DNA of 5,496 nt, taken from assembly GCA_017860555.1 (NCBI GenBank), contig JAGDMJ010000253.1, positions 1 to 5,496 of the forward strand, in the 5' to 3' direction. A program made the position numbers and the translations under genes. Below, in pieces: positions 1 to 5,496 of this stretch; within the stretch, counting starts at the first letter, position 1, and each line of letters opens with the position of its first letter. The DNA comes from Bacteroidota bacterium. GTDB lineage: Bacteria; Bacteroidota; Ignavibacteria; UBA10030; UBA6906. The notes under the pieces were generated by a model that did not search any database, was not told the origin of the DNA, and worked only from the letters and a program-made list of their open reading frames with translations.

Positions 1-183
1 GGACACGATCCCACGCCGCTACGCGTAGTCCAAGATTCATGCCAGCCCAGCAGAGCTGCTGCCCTTGAGTCTAAAGCCAAGTCCTTACAGCAGTTGCGAG
101 GATGCAGCCGGGGGTGCGGATGTCAATCAGGGCAAAGATGAGTCAAAATGTAGACTCCGAGTCGCTATATCGTCCTGCCGGCG

Positions 184-214
184 AAAAAACCGCTTCCCCC
201 ACCGGGGGGGCAGC
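184..214 (-). terminator. Putative minus-strand intrinsic terminator
   Basis: Read on the minus strand, bases 214 to 206 (GCTG then five C) pair with 200 to 192 (five G then AAGC), with one G-A mismatch and a five-base loop. The stem is followed by GG and then a run of six T (189-184). The stem is GC-rich and the T-run is in the right place for termination of a transcript going leftwards. Nothing comparable follows the hairpin on the plus strand. It implies a minus-strand transcript from the region to the right, but no confident minus-strand gene is visible there, so its client is unknown. Confidence 0.4.
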
Positions 215-504
215 TCACGCACAAGTGAATATCGGCTTTATTGCGGGTGAGCAAGGTTTTTGGGTACCCCTCCCCGCCCTTTCCTCTGATCTCCAGGGAC
301 ACGTGGCACTCTTCTTGAATAATCTTTCAATAAGGCGTTCGTTGAAGCAGACCGTTGCGACGAAGTGCCACAATCGTTCGTGTTCAGGGCCTACTTCAGG
401 TGGTGGATTTTGGCCCAGTTTTTCACTAACTTTGAGCACTTCGTACAGGTTTTTCAGAACCGAAGACTCGGAACCTTGAAATCTTCCCGACCATTCCCCC
501 AATT

Positions 505-508
505 GAGG
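505..508 (+). promoter_or_regulatory. Shine-Dalgarno GAGG supporting the GTG start at 515
   Basis: GAGG lies six bases before the GTG at 515. The frame opened by this GTG immediately gives a well-formed signal peptide, and no ATG nearby gives a comparable N-terminus. This site therefore decides the start of the Omp85-type gene. Confidence 0.55.
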
Positions 509-514
509 TAGACC

Positions 515-1624
515 GTGAATCTGTCGTTGACCCTGAGGCACTTGGCGCTGCTGCCGTGCCTTTTCCTTTTTACCGCGGGCAGGTCAAGTGCGCAGCTGGA
601 ATTGCCTGACACCCGCGACAGTGCCAGGGTCGGCAAGATCTCTGTGACCGGGTACCCGTACATATTTTATTCTCCCGAAACAGAGTTCGCGATCGGCGGT
701 GCATTGATCCTGACGCAGCGGCTGGGGAGCAGCGCCGATGAAAAGGCTTCCAATGTCATGTTGTCCGGCTACTATTCCGTCAAGCAGTCGTATGACCTTT
801 TCCTCAACCCGGAGCTTTTTCTCGGTGACTACTATCTTACTGCAAGCATAGACTACTACCGGTATGTTGATAAATTCTGGGGAATAGGACCTGCATCCCC
901 CGACATCGACTCGGCGTCCTATGTTCGGAATGCCTTCTGGACCAATATCGAATGCGACGTTCAAGTCCTGGGCCCTTTGAAACTTGGTTTGAACTATGAC
1001 CTGAATTCCACCACGATCTCAGAAAAAAGGTCGAATCCCTACATTCTCGCCGGAGACCTTGAGGGATCGGATGGTGGGCTCTCCTCGGGGTTCGGACTGG
1101 TCCTGTTCGCCGATACGCGGAATAACTCTTTCTCTCCCTCAGACGGGGGATTCTACAAGCTAAGCATGCTCCAATCCGCTGCCTGGCTCGGGAGTGATTT
1201 CACGTTCGCCCGATACATCCTCGACGCACGACACTACATCGGCCTCACCTCCAACATTGTACTAGCCCTGCAATTCTACGGGAGCCAAATCGCCGGCGAA
1301 CCCCCATTCTACATGTATCCCGCCCTGGGGGGAGACAACATTATGCGAGGTTATTATGAAGGCCGATACCGCGACAAGATCTACCTGGCGACTCAAGGTG
1401 AATTCCGCATCAGGCTTACGAAGAGATGGGGAATCGTTGCCTTCGCCGGCATAGGCGATGTGAGTGGTGACTACAGTGGATTCAAACTCAAGAATGTGAA
1501 GCCTTCATTCGGACTGGGGGTGAGATTCATGCTCGACGTGCAGGAGTTGCTCAATGTCCGAGCGGACTTCGCGCGCGGACGCAATACGGAGGGGGTCTAC
1601 TTCAACGCCAAAGAGGCGTTCTGA
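515..1624 (+). CDS. POTRA-less Omp85 (BamA/TamA-like) outer-membrane barrel
   Basis: A 369-residue exported outer-membrane beta-barrel of the bacterial surface antigen (Omp85 barrel) family. Residues 1-27 are a signal peptide ending in SSAQ. The rest alternates short amphipathic strands with polar turns. Family marks are FWGIGP (121-126), the D-R pair of strand motif DTRNNSFSPSDGG (200-212), the L6-loop signature GGDNIMRGYY (272-281, the VRGF-type motif) and a C-terminal strand ending in phenylalanine (VYFNAKEAF, 361-369). BamA and TamA carry POTRA domains before the barrel; here only about 20 residues separate the signal peptide from the first strand, so this is a barrel-only member and not the essential BamA. 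It starts with GTG after GAGG. The next gene begins 36 bases downstream and all three genes likely form one transcript. The family is secure; the transported substrate is unknown. A link to the downstream phosphoesterase is inferred from context. Confidence 0.88.
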   Translation: MNLSLTLRHLALLPCLFLFTAGRSSAQLELPDTRDSARVGKISVTGYPYIFYSPETEFAIGGALILTQRLGSSADEKASNVMLSGYYSVKQSYDLFLNPELFLGDYYLTASIDYYRYVDKFWGIGPASPDIDSASYVRNAFWTNIECDVQVLGPLKLGLNYDLNSTTISEKRSNPYILAGDLEGSDGGLSSGFGLVLFADTRNNSFSPSDGGFYKLSMLQSAAWLGSDFTFARYILDARHYIGLTSNIVLALQFYGSQIAGEPPFYMYPALGGDNIMRGYYEGRYRDKIYLATQGEFRIRLTKRWGIVAFAGIGDVSGDYSGFKLKNVKPSFGLGVRFMLDVQELLNVRADFARGRNTEGVYFNAKEAF

Positions 1625-1660
1625 AGAATCCGCCAGAAAAAGTACGAAAGGAACGTCGCT

Positions 1661-2338
1661 ATGCTCTTCATCAGGAATGTCATCGTAGTCGGATTCTGCT
1701 CCGCATTGATTACAGCGGCGTGCTTCGGGCAAGGAGGGTATGGGTCGACATTTGCGGGCGATATCGCTGTGCCTCTCGGATCATTTGCGAATTCATTCAA
1801 GACAGGTTACGGCGGCCACGTCGACTTCTTCATGGAGAGCGAGAGTTATCTCCGCCTTTCCATCTTGCTCGGTTTTACCCGCTGGAACGTGGACAACGAC
1901 GATGTGAACGCGCAGTACGCCTCGATGGGAGGAGTAGGCACCTACCAGCTTGACGGCGGCATCAGCGCTTTCCCGATCCTGTTTTCGGTGAAGCTGCTCT
2001 CCCCGGAGGCGAAATTCCGTTTCTATGGTCTCGTCGAGGTGGGCGTCTATCTCTACAGCGGCAAGTTGACAGGCCAAAAAACCGAGAATGGGGTTGTGAC
2101 GCAGACGATCTACGAAGAGTTATCCAAATCTGTGGCGGGCGCCAACTTCGGAGTGGGACTTCTCATGCCCATCAACAAGGAAGTCTCCCTCGATCTTGGT
2201 GGGCGTTACCACCTGGTCAAAAGGTCGACCTACTACACGTACGACTTGTATGGGAATCCGTCCGCTGTTAACACGAACCAGTACTTCACCGTCGCCCTCG
2301 GCGTTACATATTCATATTCAACAGCGGCGGGGAAATGA
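1661..2338 (+). CDS. Small outer-membrane beta-barrel protein, porin-like
   Basis: A 225-residue exported protein. Residues 1-24 form a signal peptide (MLFIRN, a hydrophobic core, then TAACFGQ). The cysteine at 21 lacks a proper lipobox because threonine sits at -3, so ordinary cleavage is more likely than lipidation. The mature part has the strand pattern of small eight-stranded-type barrels: DIAVPLGSFANSF (34-46), LRLSILLGFTRW (64-75), FRFYGLVEVGVYLYSG (119-134), FGVGLLMPINKEVSLDLGGRY (163-183) and a final strand YFTVALGVTYSYS (208-220). It resembles the OmpA-barrel-like porin family in general design. The protein ends five residues after the last strand rather than on an aromatic residue. 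GAAAGGAA at 1646-1653 is a good ribosome binding site. It lies between the Omp85 barrel and the phosphoesterase, and its stop overlaps the next start, so translation of the two is probably coupled. No specific substrate can be read from the sequence. Confidence 0.8.
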   Translation: MLFIRNVIVVGFCSALITAACFGQGGYGSTFAGDIAVPLGSFANSFKTGYGGHVDFFMESESYLRLSILLGFTRWNVDNDDVNAQYASMGGVGTYQLDGGISAFPILFSVKLLSPEAKFRFYGLVEVGVYLYSGKLTGQKTENGVVTQTIYEELSKSVAGANFGVGLLMPINKEVSLDLGGRYHLVKRSTYYTYDLYGNPSAVNTNQYFTVALGVTYSYSTAAGK

Positions 2339-3396
2339 GAGCCCCAACGCAGCCGATTCCTGGGCGGCACATGTTCTCCCTCCTTCCGGGGGAAAACCCC
2401 GGCGGACGTTCAGCCGTGATCATTCTTTTCTTCATCTTCCTTTTTCATTGCCCTCACGGGACCGCTCAGGAAAAGGCAGGAACCCACCATATGCCCCTCC
2501 CTGTAGTGGTGGGAGATTCTCTGGTCTGTTTCGTCAGCGATGCGCAGGGGGCGCTCGTCGTGGAGGAGGTTGTACTCCGGCCGAACAACAACGACGGCGC
2601 CCGCGAAATGATATTTTCCCAGATCCTCGCGGATCGCCCCGATTGCATCATCACGCTTGGTGATATGGTGTCAATGGGTTTCATGCCCTCAGCATGGAAA
2701 TCCTACGACAACTTCCTTGCTCGAGCCCGGAAAGCACGAGTGCCCGTGTTCGCCACACTGGGAAACCATGAACTCATGCTCTATTCTTCAACAGGGGCCG
2801 AGGAATTCAATTCGAGATTCCCATGGTACAGCAAGACCGGGTATGCGGTCCGGGTGGGCACACTGGCCATCGCCATCCTCAATTCGAACTTCGGCGATCT
2901 TTCGAAGCGGGAGCGGGCAACGCAGTTGGCATGGCTCGACAGCACGCTGGCAGCGTGGGACGTGGATTCTACGGTCAGTGCGGCGATCGTGGCCTGTCAT
3001 CATCCCCCCTTTACTAACAGCACGATTGTCTCACCGTCAGAGGAGGCGCGTGACACGTTCGTCCCGCTCTATCTTCGCTACGCAAAGTGCATGCTGTTTC
3101 TTGCCGGCCATTGCCATGCCTTCGAGCATTTCCAGCATCAGGGGAAAGATTTTCTTGTGATGGGAGGAGGAGGAGGATTGCAGCAGCCCTTATTGACAGG
3201 GAGCGGCGCCATCTGGGAAGACCTCTTTCCGAAGAAAACGGAAGTACGGATGTTCCACTACCTCAGGTGCCGCATCTCCGCCCGAGGCCTGGACATCTCG
3301 GTGAGAATGGTCAAGGAGAATTTTGCCGGATTTGAGGACGCCTACGAACTCTCCTTCCCGCTCGTCCCGTCGAGCCAGGAGCAAGTCCAGAACTAA
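2335..3396 (+). CDS. Exported calcineurin-like metallophosphoesterase, purple-acid-phosphatase-like
   Basis: A 353-residue predicted secreted phosphoesterase with a dinuclear metal site. A hydrophobic segment (28-38) followed by HGTAQ gives an export signal with a long N-region. Metal-site motifs appear in the family order: SDAQ (68-71, replacing the usual DxH), GDMVSMG (109-115), GNHE (143-146), the metal-binding His in CHHPPF (221-226) and GHCHAFEH (258-265). The last motif and the DxQ form recall purple acid phosphatases (GHxHxxER). All expected metal ligands except the motif I histidine are present, so it should be active; the substrate (phosphomonoester, diester or pyrophosphate) cannot be told. 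The ATG at 2335 overlaps the previous stop as ATGA, which favours coupled translation. An in-frame ATG at 2371 would give a shorter, more usual signal peptide and is the alternative start. A strong terminator follows 27 bases after the stop, making this the last gene of the operon. Confidence 0.88.
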   Translation: MRAPTQPIPGRHMFSLLPGENPGGRSAVIILFFIFLFHCPHGTAQEKAGTHHMPLPVVVGDSLVCFVSDAQGALVVEEVVLRPNNNDGAREMIFSQILADRPDCIITLGDMVSMGFMPSAWKSYDNFLARARKARVPVFATLGNHELMLYSSTGAEEFNSRFPWYSKTGYAVRVGTLAIAILNSNFGDLSKRERATQLAWLDSTLAAWDVDSTVSAAIVACHHPPFTNSTIVSPSEEARDTFVPLYLRYAKCMLFLAGHCHAFEHFQHQGKDFLVMGGGGGLQQPLLTGSGAIWEDLFPKKTEVRMFHYLRCRISARGLDISVRMVKENFAGFEDAYELSFPLVPSSQEQVQN

Positions 3397-3423
3397 ACCC
3401 GTTTCTGAAGTCCGTAAGACACG

Positions 3424-3450
3424 AAGGCCCGCGCAAAGGCGGGCCTTTTT
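3424..3450 (+). terminator. Strong intrinsic terminator of the three-gene operon
   Basis: A perfect nine-base-pair stem (AAGGCCCGC at 3424-3432 with GCGGGCCTT at 3439-3447), a six-base loop GCAAAG, and a T-run at 3446-3450 followed by CTTTC. It lies 27 bases after the phosphoesterase stop, in the 76-base gap between convergent genes. Read from the other strand the same stem is followed by CGTGTC rather than a T-run. It would therefore be a weaker terminator for the minus-strand lipoprotein gene, although it may still serve both. Confidence 0.9.
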
Positions 3451-3472
3451 CTTTCACACATCGGAGAACGAC

Positions 3473-4255
3473 CTAGGGGACGATCCCGGCCGGGATCTTC
3501 ACTTCGAAGACGTTCGGTTCATTCCATCCGTTCTTGACTGATGGACTGTCTTTCAACATTTGCATGGCCTCTTCCGCCGAGGCAGCCTTCAGGATGCTGA
3601 TATTCCTGAGCTTCATATCCATATCTTCGAGGGCCGCAAAGAAGCGGAGCGATCCCCCTTTGTACAGGCTGTAGAGGTGTTTCATGGCTTCCGCCGTGGC
3701 CTGGCGGGTCTCCGGAGAATCCGCGTTCTTTGACCACTTGGGTCCTTTCACCATCGCTGCAAGGTAGTAGGTGTCACCTTCCTTCGTCATCCCCGCATTC
3801 TCTTTCAAGTTGGCACCCAACCCGGTCGAACCCCACACTGTCCGGATGTCTGCTGTTAGGAGTTTCGCCTTCACGGCAGGCGCATTCGCTGCCACAGCTT
3901 TCATTTCATCCTTGTCCTGAATCTTGAAGAAGAGCACCCCACGAATGTCCCCGTCGCCGACGACTCGCGCCATTCCCAACAGCTTTCCATCGTCAACCAT
4001 CTGCTTCCAGTAGTCACCCCTCTCAGCGACGAGCTTCTCTATCTTCTGAGGTGCGTCCTTCGTCCATGCTGAGCCTTTCCGAATGATAGCGATCTGGTAT
4101 TTGGTAAAGCGGGCAACCATCGCTTCGGCCGATGGCACCTGCTGATCGACACTGTCCTGCTTCTGCTGAACAACAGCAGGCGTCGAAGGGGGAGGCGGCG
4201 CGGGTTCCTGCGCACACCCGACGATTATTGCAGCTATGAAAAGGACGAATTTCAT
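3473..4255 (-). CDS. Lipoprotein with two tandem YciI-like domains
   Basis: A 260-residue predicted lipoprotein. The signal MKFVLFIAAIIVGC ends in a good lipobox (IVGC), so Cys14 should be lipidated. A proline- and glutamine-rich linker runs to about residue 45. Two segments of the same design follow. The first (about 53-143) starts YQIAIIRKGSAWTK, has WKQMVDDGKLLGMARV (83-98) and ends IRTVWGS. The second (about 163-254) starts YYLAAMVKGPKWSK, has LYSLYKGGSLRFFAAL (194-209) and ends NVFEVKI. Both have the beta-alpha-beta-beta-alpha-beta order and the G-x-W and small G-x-L turn typical of YCII-related ferredoxin-like domains. The second repeat has a histidine (193) near the position of the YciI conserved His; the first appears to lack it. 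CGGAG (4265-4261) lies five bases before the ATG. It converges on the operon to its left and diverges from the PorT-like gene. The catalytic role is unknown; the domain call is from pattern recognition. Confidence 0.72.
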   Translation of the reverse strand: MKFVLFIAAIIVGCAQEPAPPPPSTPAVVQQKQDSVDQQVPSAEAMVARFTKYQIAIIRKGSAWTKDAPQKIEKLVAERGDYWKQMVDDGKLLGMARVVGDGDIRGVLFFKIQDKDEMKAVAANAPAVKAKLLTADIRTVWGSTGLGANLKENAGMTKEGDTYYLAAMVKGPKWSKNADSPETRQATAEAMKHLYSLYKGGSLRFFAALEDMDMKLRNISILKAASAEEAMQMLKDSPSVKNGWNEPNVFEVKIPAGIVP

Positions 4256-4300
4256 GATAGCTCCGGCGTATGGTTTAACAAGGAGGAATATTCCGGCAAA

Positions 4301-4329
4301 AAGGTATTGAAATCAAATGATAAAATCAA
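4301..4329 (-). promoter_or_regulatory. Candidate minus-strand promoter for the lipoprotein gene
   Basis: On the minus strand TTGATT (4329-4324) and TACCTT (4306-4301) are separated by exactly 17 bases, as in a sigma-70-type promoter, and lie about 45 bases before the lipoprotein start in the only AT-rich part of the divergent intergenic region. The -35 matches four of six and the -10 only three of six consensus bases. A second TTGATT (4316-4311) lies 13 bases downstream and could pair with AATATT (4292-4287) at 18 bases. The exact promoter is uncertain. Confidence 0.25.
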
Positions 4330-4487
4330 CATGAGTGCCGGCGGGAGAGTCCAGGGATTGCGGAATCCGAACTCGCCATGCGGGCCTACGAACAGCCAAC
4401 CCAGCGCTGAACGCCCGGTTCTTCTTGCTTTCCAGACTTTCTAGTGCTACCTTCGTCTCGTTCCCACAGCAATCACGGATTCCTCCT

Positions 4488-5135
4488 ATGAAACCACCCC
4501 TCATTGTGTGCGCAGGCATCATCCTGCTTGCTTCTTCACATGTGTGTGCCCAGGACCGCCTCTTTCTGGGAATAACCGCCGGGGGCAGCAGTACCCACCT
4601 CAGCGGAGATATGCCGGAGAATGGCTCCTATACGTCAAAGACGGGTTTCAGCGGCGGCCTCATTGCTGAATTCGCACTCTGGAGGGATATCCATCTCAGC
4701 GTGCAACCCTCCTACGTCCGCCGCGGCACAGGCATTGCCTATGATGTCGGCGAGACGGAACCTCGGGATAGCCTGGAACTCAGCCTTGATTACTTCAGCC
4801 TCCCCGTGATCGCTCGTTTCATGACACCCGGAGGATCCTGGTTCGTCAACGGGGGACTCGACCTCGGTTACCTGCTTGATGCCTCTCTGAAGAGTATCAA
4901 CACGGGAAGTGAAGTTGGTGTCAAAAACTACATCAATGAGGTGGACCTCGCGATGCTCGTTGGTGTAGGGAAAAATTTCGATCTTGACCCGGTGGCTCTC
5001 TCGTTCGAGCTTCGGTACACACAAAGCCTCCTCAATGCGGGGGCGAACGATCAGCTTGCGGCGAAAGCCGGGATATCTCCCCGCTTCCGTTCGTCGGGAT
5101 TTCAATTGCTGGTCGCGTTGCTGTATCCCCTGTAG
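4488..5135 (+). CDS. PorT-like outer-membrane beta-barrel protein
   Basis: A 215-residue exported barrel of the PorT/outer-membrane beta-barrel type common in Bacteroidota and relatives. The signal peptide spans about 1-21 (MKPPLIVCAG, then a hydrophobic core, then VCAQ). The mature chain shows the usual family progression: FSGGLIAEFALW (54-65), LSVQPSYVRRGTG (70-82, compare the family's LxxxxxYxxKG), LDYFSLPVIARFM (100-112, the family's YxxxPxxxKY element), WFVNGGLDLGYLLDA (118-132), a strand near 152-163 and a last strand ending LLVALLYPL. The frame stays open upstream to a GTG at 4335, but that would bury the signal peptide under 51 unrelated residues, so ATG 4488 is preferred. No clear Shine-Dalgarno precedes it, unlike the neighbours. 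The next gene starts 56 bases after the stop with no terminator between, so the two are probably co-transcribed. The specific function is unknown; true PorT acts in type IX secretion, but most family members do not. Confidence 0.8.
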   Translation: MKPPLIVCAGIILLASSHVCAQDRLFLGITAGGSSTHLSGDMPENGSYTSKTGFSGGLIAEFALWRDIHLSVQPSYVRRGTGIAYDVGETEPRDSLELSLDYFSLPVIARFMTPGGSWFVNGGLDLGYLLDASLKSINTGSEVGVKNYINEVDLAMLVGVGKNFDLDPVALSFELRYTQSLLNAGANDQLAAKAGISPRFRSSGFQLLVALLYPL

Positions 5136-5180
5136 CGCCCAGACCCGGCATGCGAATCTTTCCACAATGTTCTCGAGCCC

Positions 5181-5185
5181 GGAGG
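5181..5185 (+). promoter_or_regulatory. Shine-Dalgarno GGAGG for the right-edge gene
   Basis: GGAGG sits six bases before the ATG at 5192. It is the clearest ribosome binding site in the window. It fixes the start of the truncated last gene and argues against reading frames in other phases that cross the same stretch. Confidence 0.75.
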
Positions 5186-5191
5186 TTGTGA

Positions 5192-5496
5192 ATGGCCAGA
5201 ATCCATGGACTATCTCTTGCCCTGCTTTTTCTATCGCTTCAATTTGCCCCGGCCACACTATCGCAGGAAGCACCTGATACCAGTTCTGCTCCTGCTCGGG
5301 ATCCGCGCGTGGGCGTCCTTGCAGGACATGAATTCATCCCTTCATCATTCATCGACGACCCCTTCGTTCGGACATTTCTGCGGACCGGACTTGGTTTTGG
5401 TTCGACCATCAACTTCGTCCCGCCCCCGGTGATCGTTCACGGCCAGCCCGTCAAAGGGCCGACTGGTAACCTTATGTTCGCCGTGCTGGATTTCGA
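5192..5496 (+). CDS. Partial gene for an exported protein of unknown function
   Basis: The frame opens at ATG 5192 after a strong GGAGG and runs to the right edge without a stop: 101 complete codons plus two bases. The first 25 residues are a convincing signal peptide (MARIHGLSLALLFLSLQ, then FAPATLSQ). The mature start is a short proline/serine/alanine-rich linker (EAPDTSSAPARDP, 26-38). Next comes VGVLAGHEFIPSSFIDDPF (40-58), a glycine-rich strand-like stretch TGLGFGST (65-72), a PPP turn and NLMFAVLDF at the edge (93-101). The alternating small and hydrophobic residues fit an envelope beta-strand protein, possibly another barrel, but I do not recognise the family. It follows the PorT-like gene by 56 bases on the same strand, with no terminator between. 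The 3' end lies outside the window. Confidence 0.75.
   Translation, partial: MARIHGLSLALLFLSLQFAPATLSQEAPDTSSAPARDPRVGVLAGHEFIPSSFIDDPFVRTFLRTGLGFGSTINFVPPPVIVHGQPVKGPTGNLMFAVLDF

Larger units (their letters stand above)
1..514. other. Gene-poor region upstream of the barrel/phosphoesterase operon
   Basis: No convincing gene is seen in these 514 bases. At the left edge, frame 2 ends at a TAG at 26-28 after eight codons, so it could be the tail of a gene lying outside the window, but eight codons prove nothing. Plus-strand open frames in this stretch have poor protein character and no ribosome binding site. On the minus strand an open frame between about 541 and 215 has more natural composition in its middle part and stops beside a terminator-like hairpin; it is treated as a finding rather than a gene. 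A small inverted repeat (TTGAA, six bases, TTCAA) lies at 315-330. No promoter matching a consensus well was found upstream of the operon that starts at 515. Confidence 0.5.

Noticed and set aside
1..40. Minus-strand ATG at 40 running off the left edge (13 codons, MNLGLRVAAWDRV)
   Set aside because: Too short to judge and the preceding sequence has no clear ribosome binding site.
304..319. Sigma-54-like element TGGCAC, five bases, TTGAA
   Set aside because: The invariant GC of the -12 element is GA here, it lies nearly 200 bases before the first gene, and no activator gene is in the window.
409..434. Bacteroidota-type promoter (TTTG upstream of TAACTTTG) before the Omp85 gene
   Set aside because: The -7-like TAACTTTG matches well, but the TTTG is only 14 bases upstream, too short for the known spacing, and the lineage is not certain to use this promoter type.
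102..479. Plus-strand open frame of 125 codons upstream of the operon
   Set aside because: Composition is unlike a real protein, there is no ribosome binding site or recognisable domain, and it overlaps the better-looking minus-strand frame.
4355..4368. Hairpin GGATT, four bases, AATCC as a terminator
   Set aside because: Only five base pairs and no T-run on either side.
4331..4420. tRNA gene in the divergent intergenic region
   Set aside because: A T-arm-like TTCGGAT loop and a D-stem-like CAGC/GCTG occur on the minus strand, but the T-stem has mismatches and no matching acceptor or anticodon stem can be formed.
4425..4453. Plus-strand promoter TTGCTT, 17 bases, TACCTT before the PorT-like gene
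   Set aside because: Spacing is ideal but each hexamer matches only three of six consensus bases, which is expected by chance.
4635..5273. Long minus-strand open frame of 212 codons opposite the PorT-like gene
   Set aside because: It is the antisense shadow of a plus-strand gene with a signal peptide and family motifs; it has no domain character.

Overview
The window most resembles a chromosomal segment from a Gram-negative bacterium of the Bacteroidota/Ignavibacteria/Chlorobi (FCB) group. This rests on the protein types: a PorT-like outer-membrane barrel, a POTRA-less Omp85 barrel, small Bacteroidota-style barrels and a lipoprotein with a clear lipobox. Base composition is moderately GC-rich. 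Most genes have recognisable Shine-Dalgarno sequences, which fits Ignavibacteria/Chlorobi-like lineages better than typical Bacteroidia. The assignment is inference; there is no rRNA or other marker gene. No CRISPR array, insertion sequence, tRNA or phage gene was found.

Layout. Positions 1-514 hold no convincing gene. They contain a hairpin plus T-run oriented as a minus-strand terminator (184-214) and an uncertain minus-strand reading frame that ends next to it. Positions 515-3396 are a tight three-gene plus-strand operon: a single-domain Omp85/BamA-type barrel (GTG start), a small outer-membrane beta-barrel, and an exported calcineurin-like metallophosphoesterase whose start overlaps the previous stop (ATGA). 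A strong intrinsic terminator (3424-3450) closes it. Convergent to it, 3473-4255 (minus) encodes a lipoprotein with two YciI-like ferredoxin-fold repeats. A 232-bp divergent intergenic region follows. Then come a PorT-like barrel (4488-5135, plus) and a further exported protein (5192 to the right edge, plus) that is cut by the window and open at the end.

Every one of the six genes carries an N-terminal export signal, so the window is an envelope locus: three recognisable outer-membrane barrels, one lipoprotein, one exported phosphoesterase and one exported protein of unknown fold. The most interesting unit is the operon pairing a POTRA-less Omp85 barrel with a separate secreted phosphoesterase. 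My recollection is that these two modules can occur fused in a single polypeptide in Bacteroidota. The operon may be a split version in which the barrel anchors, exports or displays the enzyme, but that is a hypothesis. Second in interest is the lipoprotein with duplicated YciI domains, an unusual location for a normally cytoplasmic fold.
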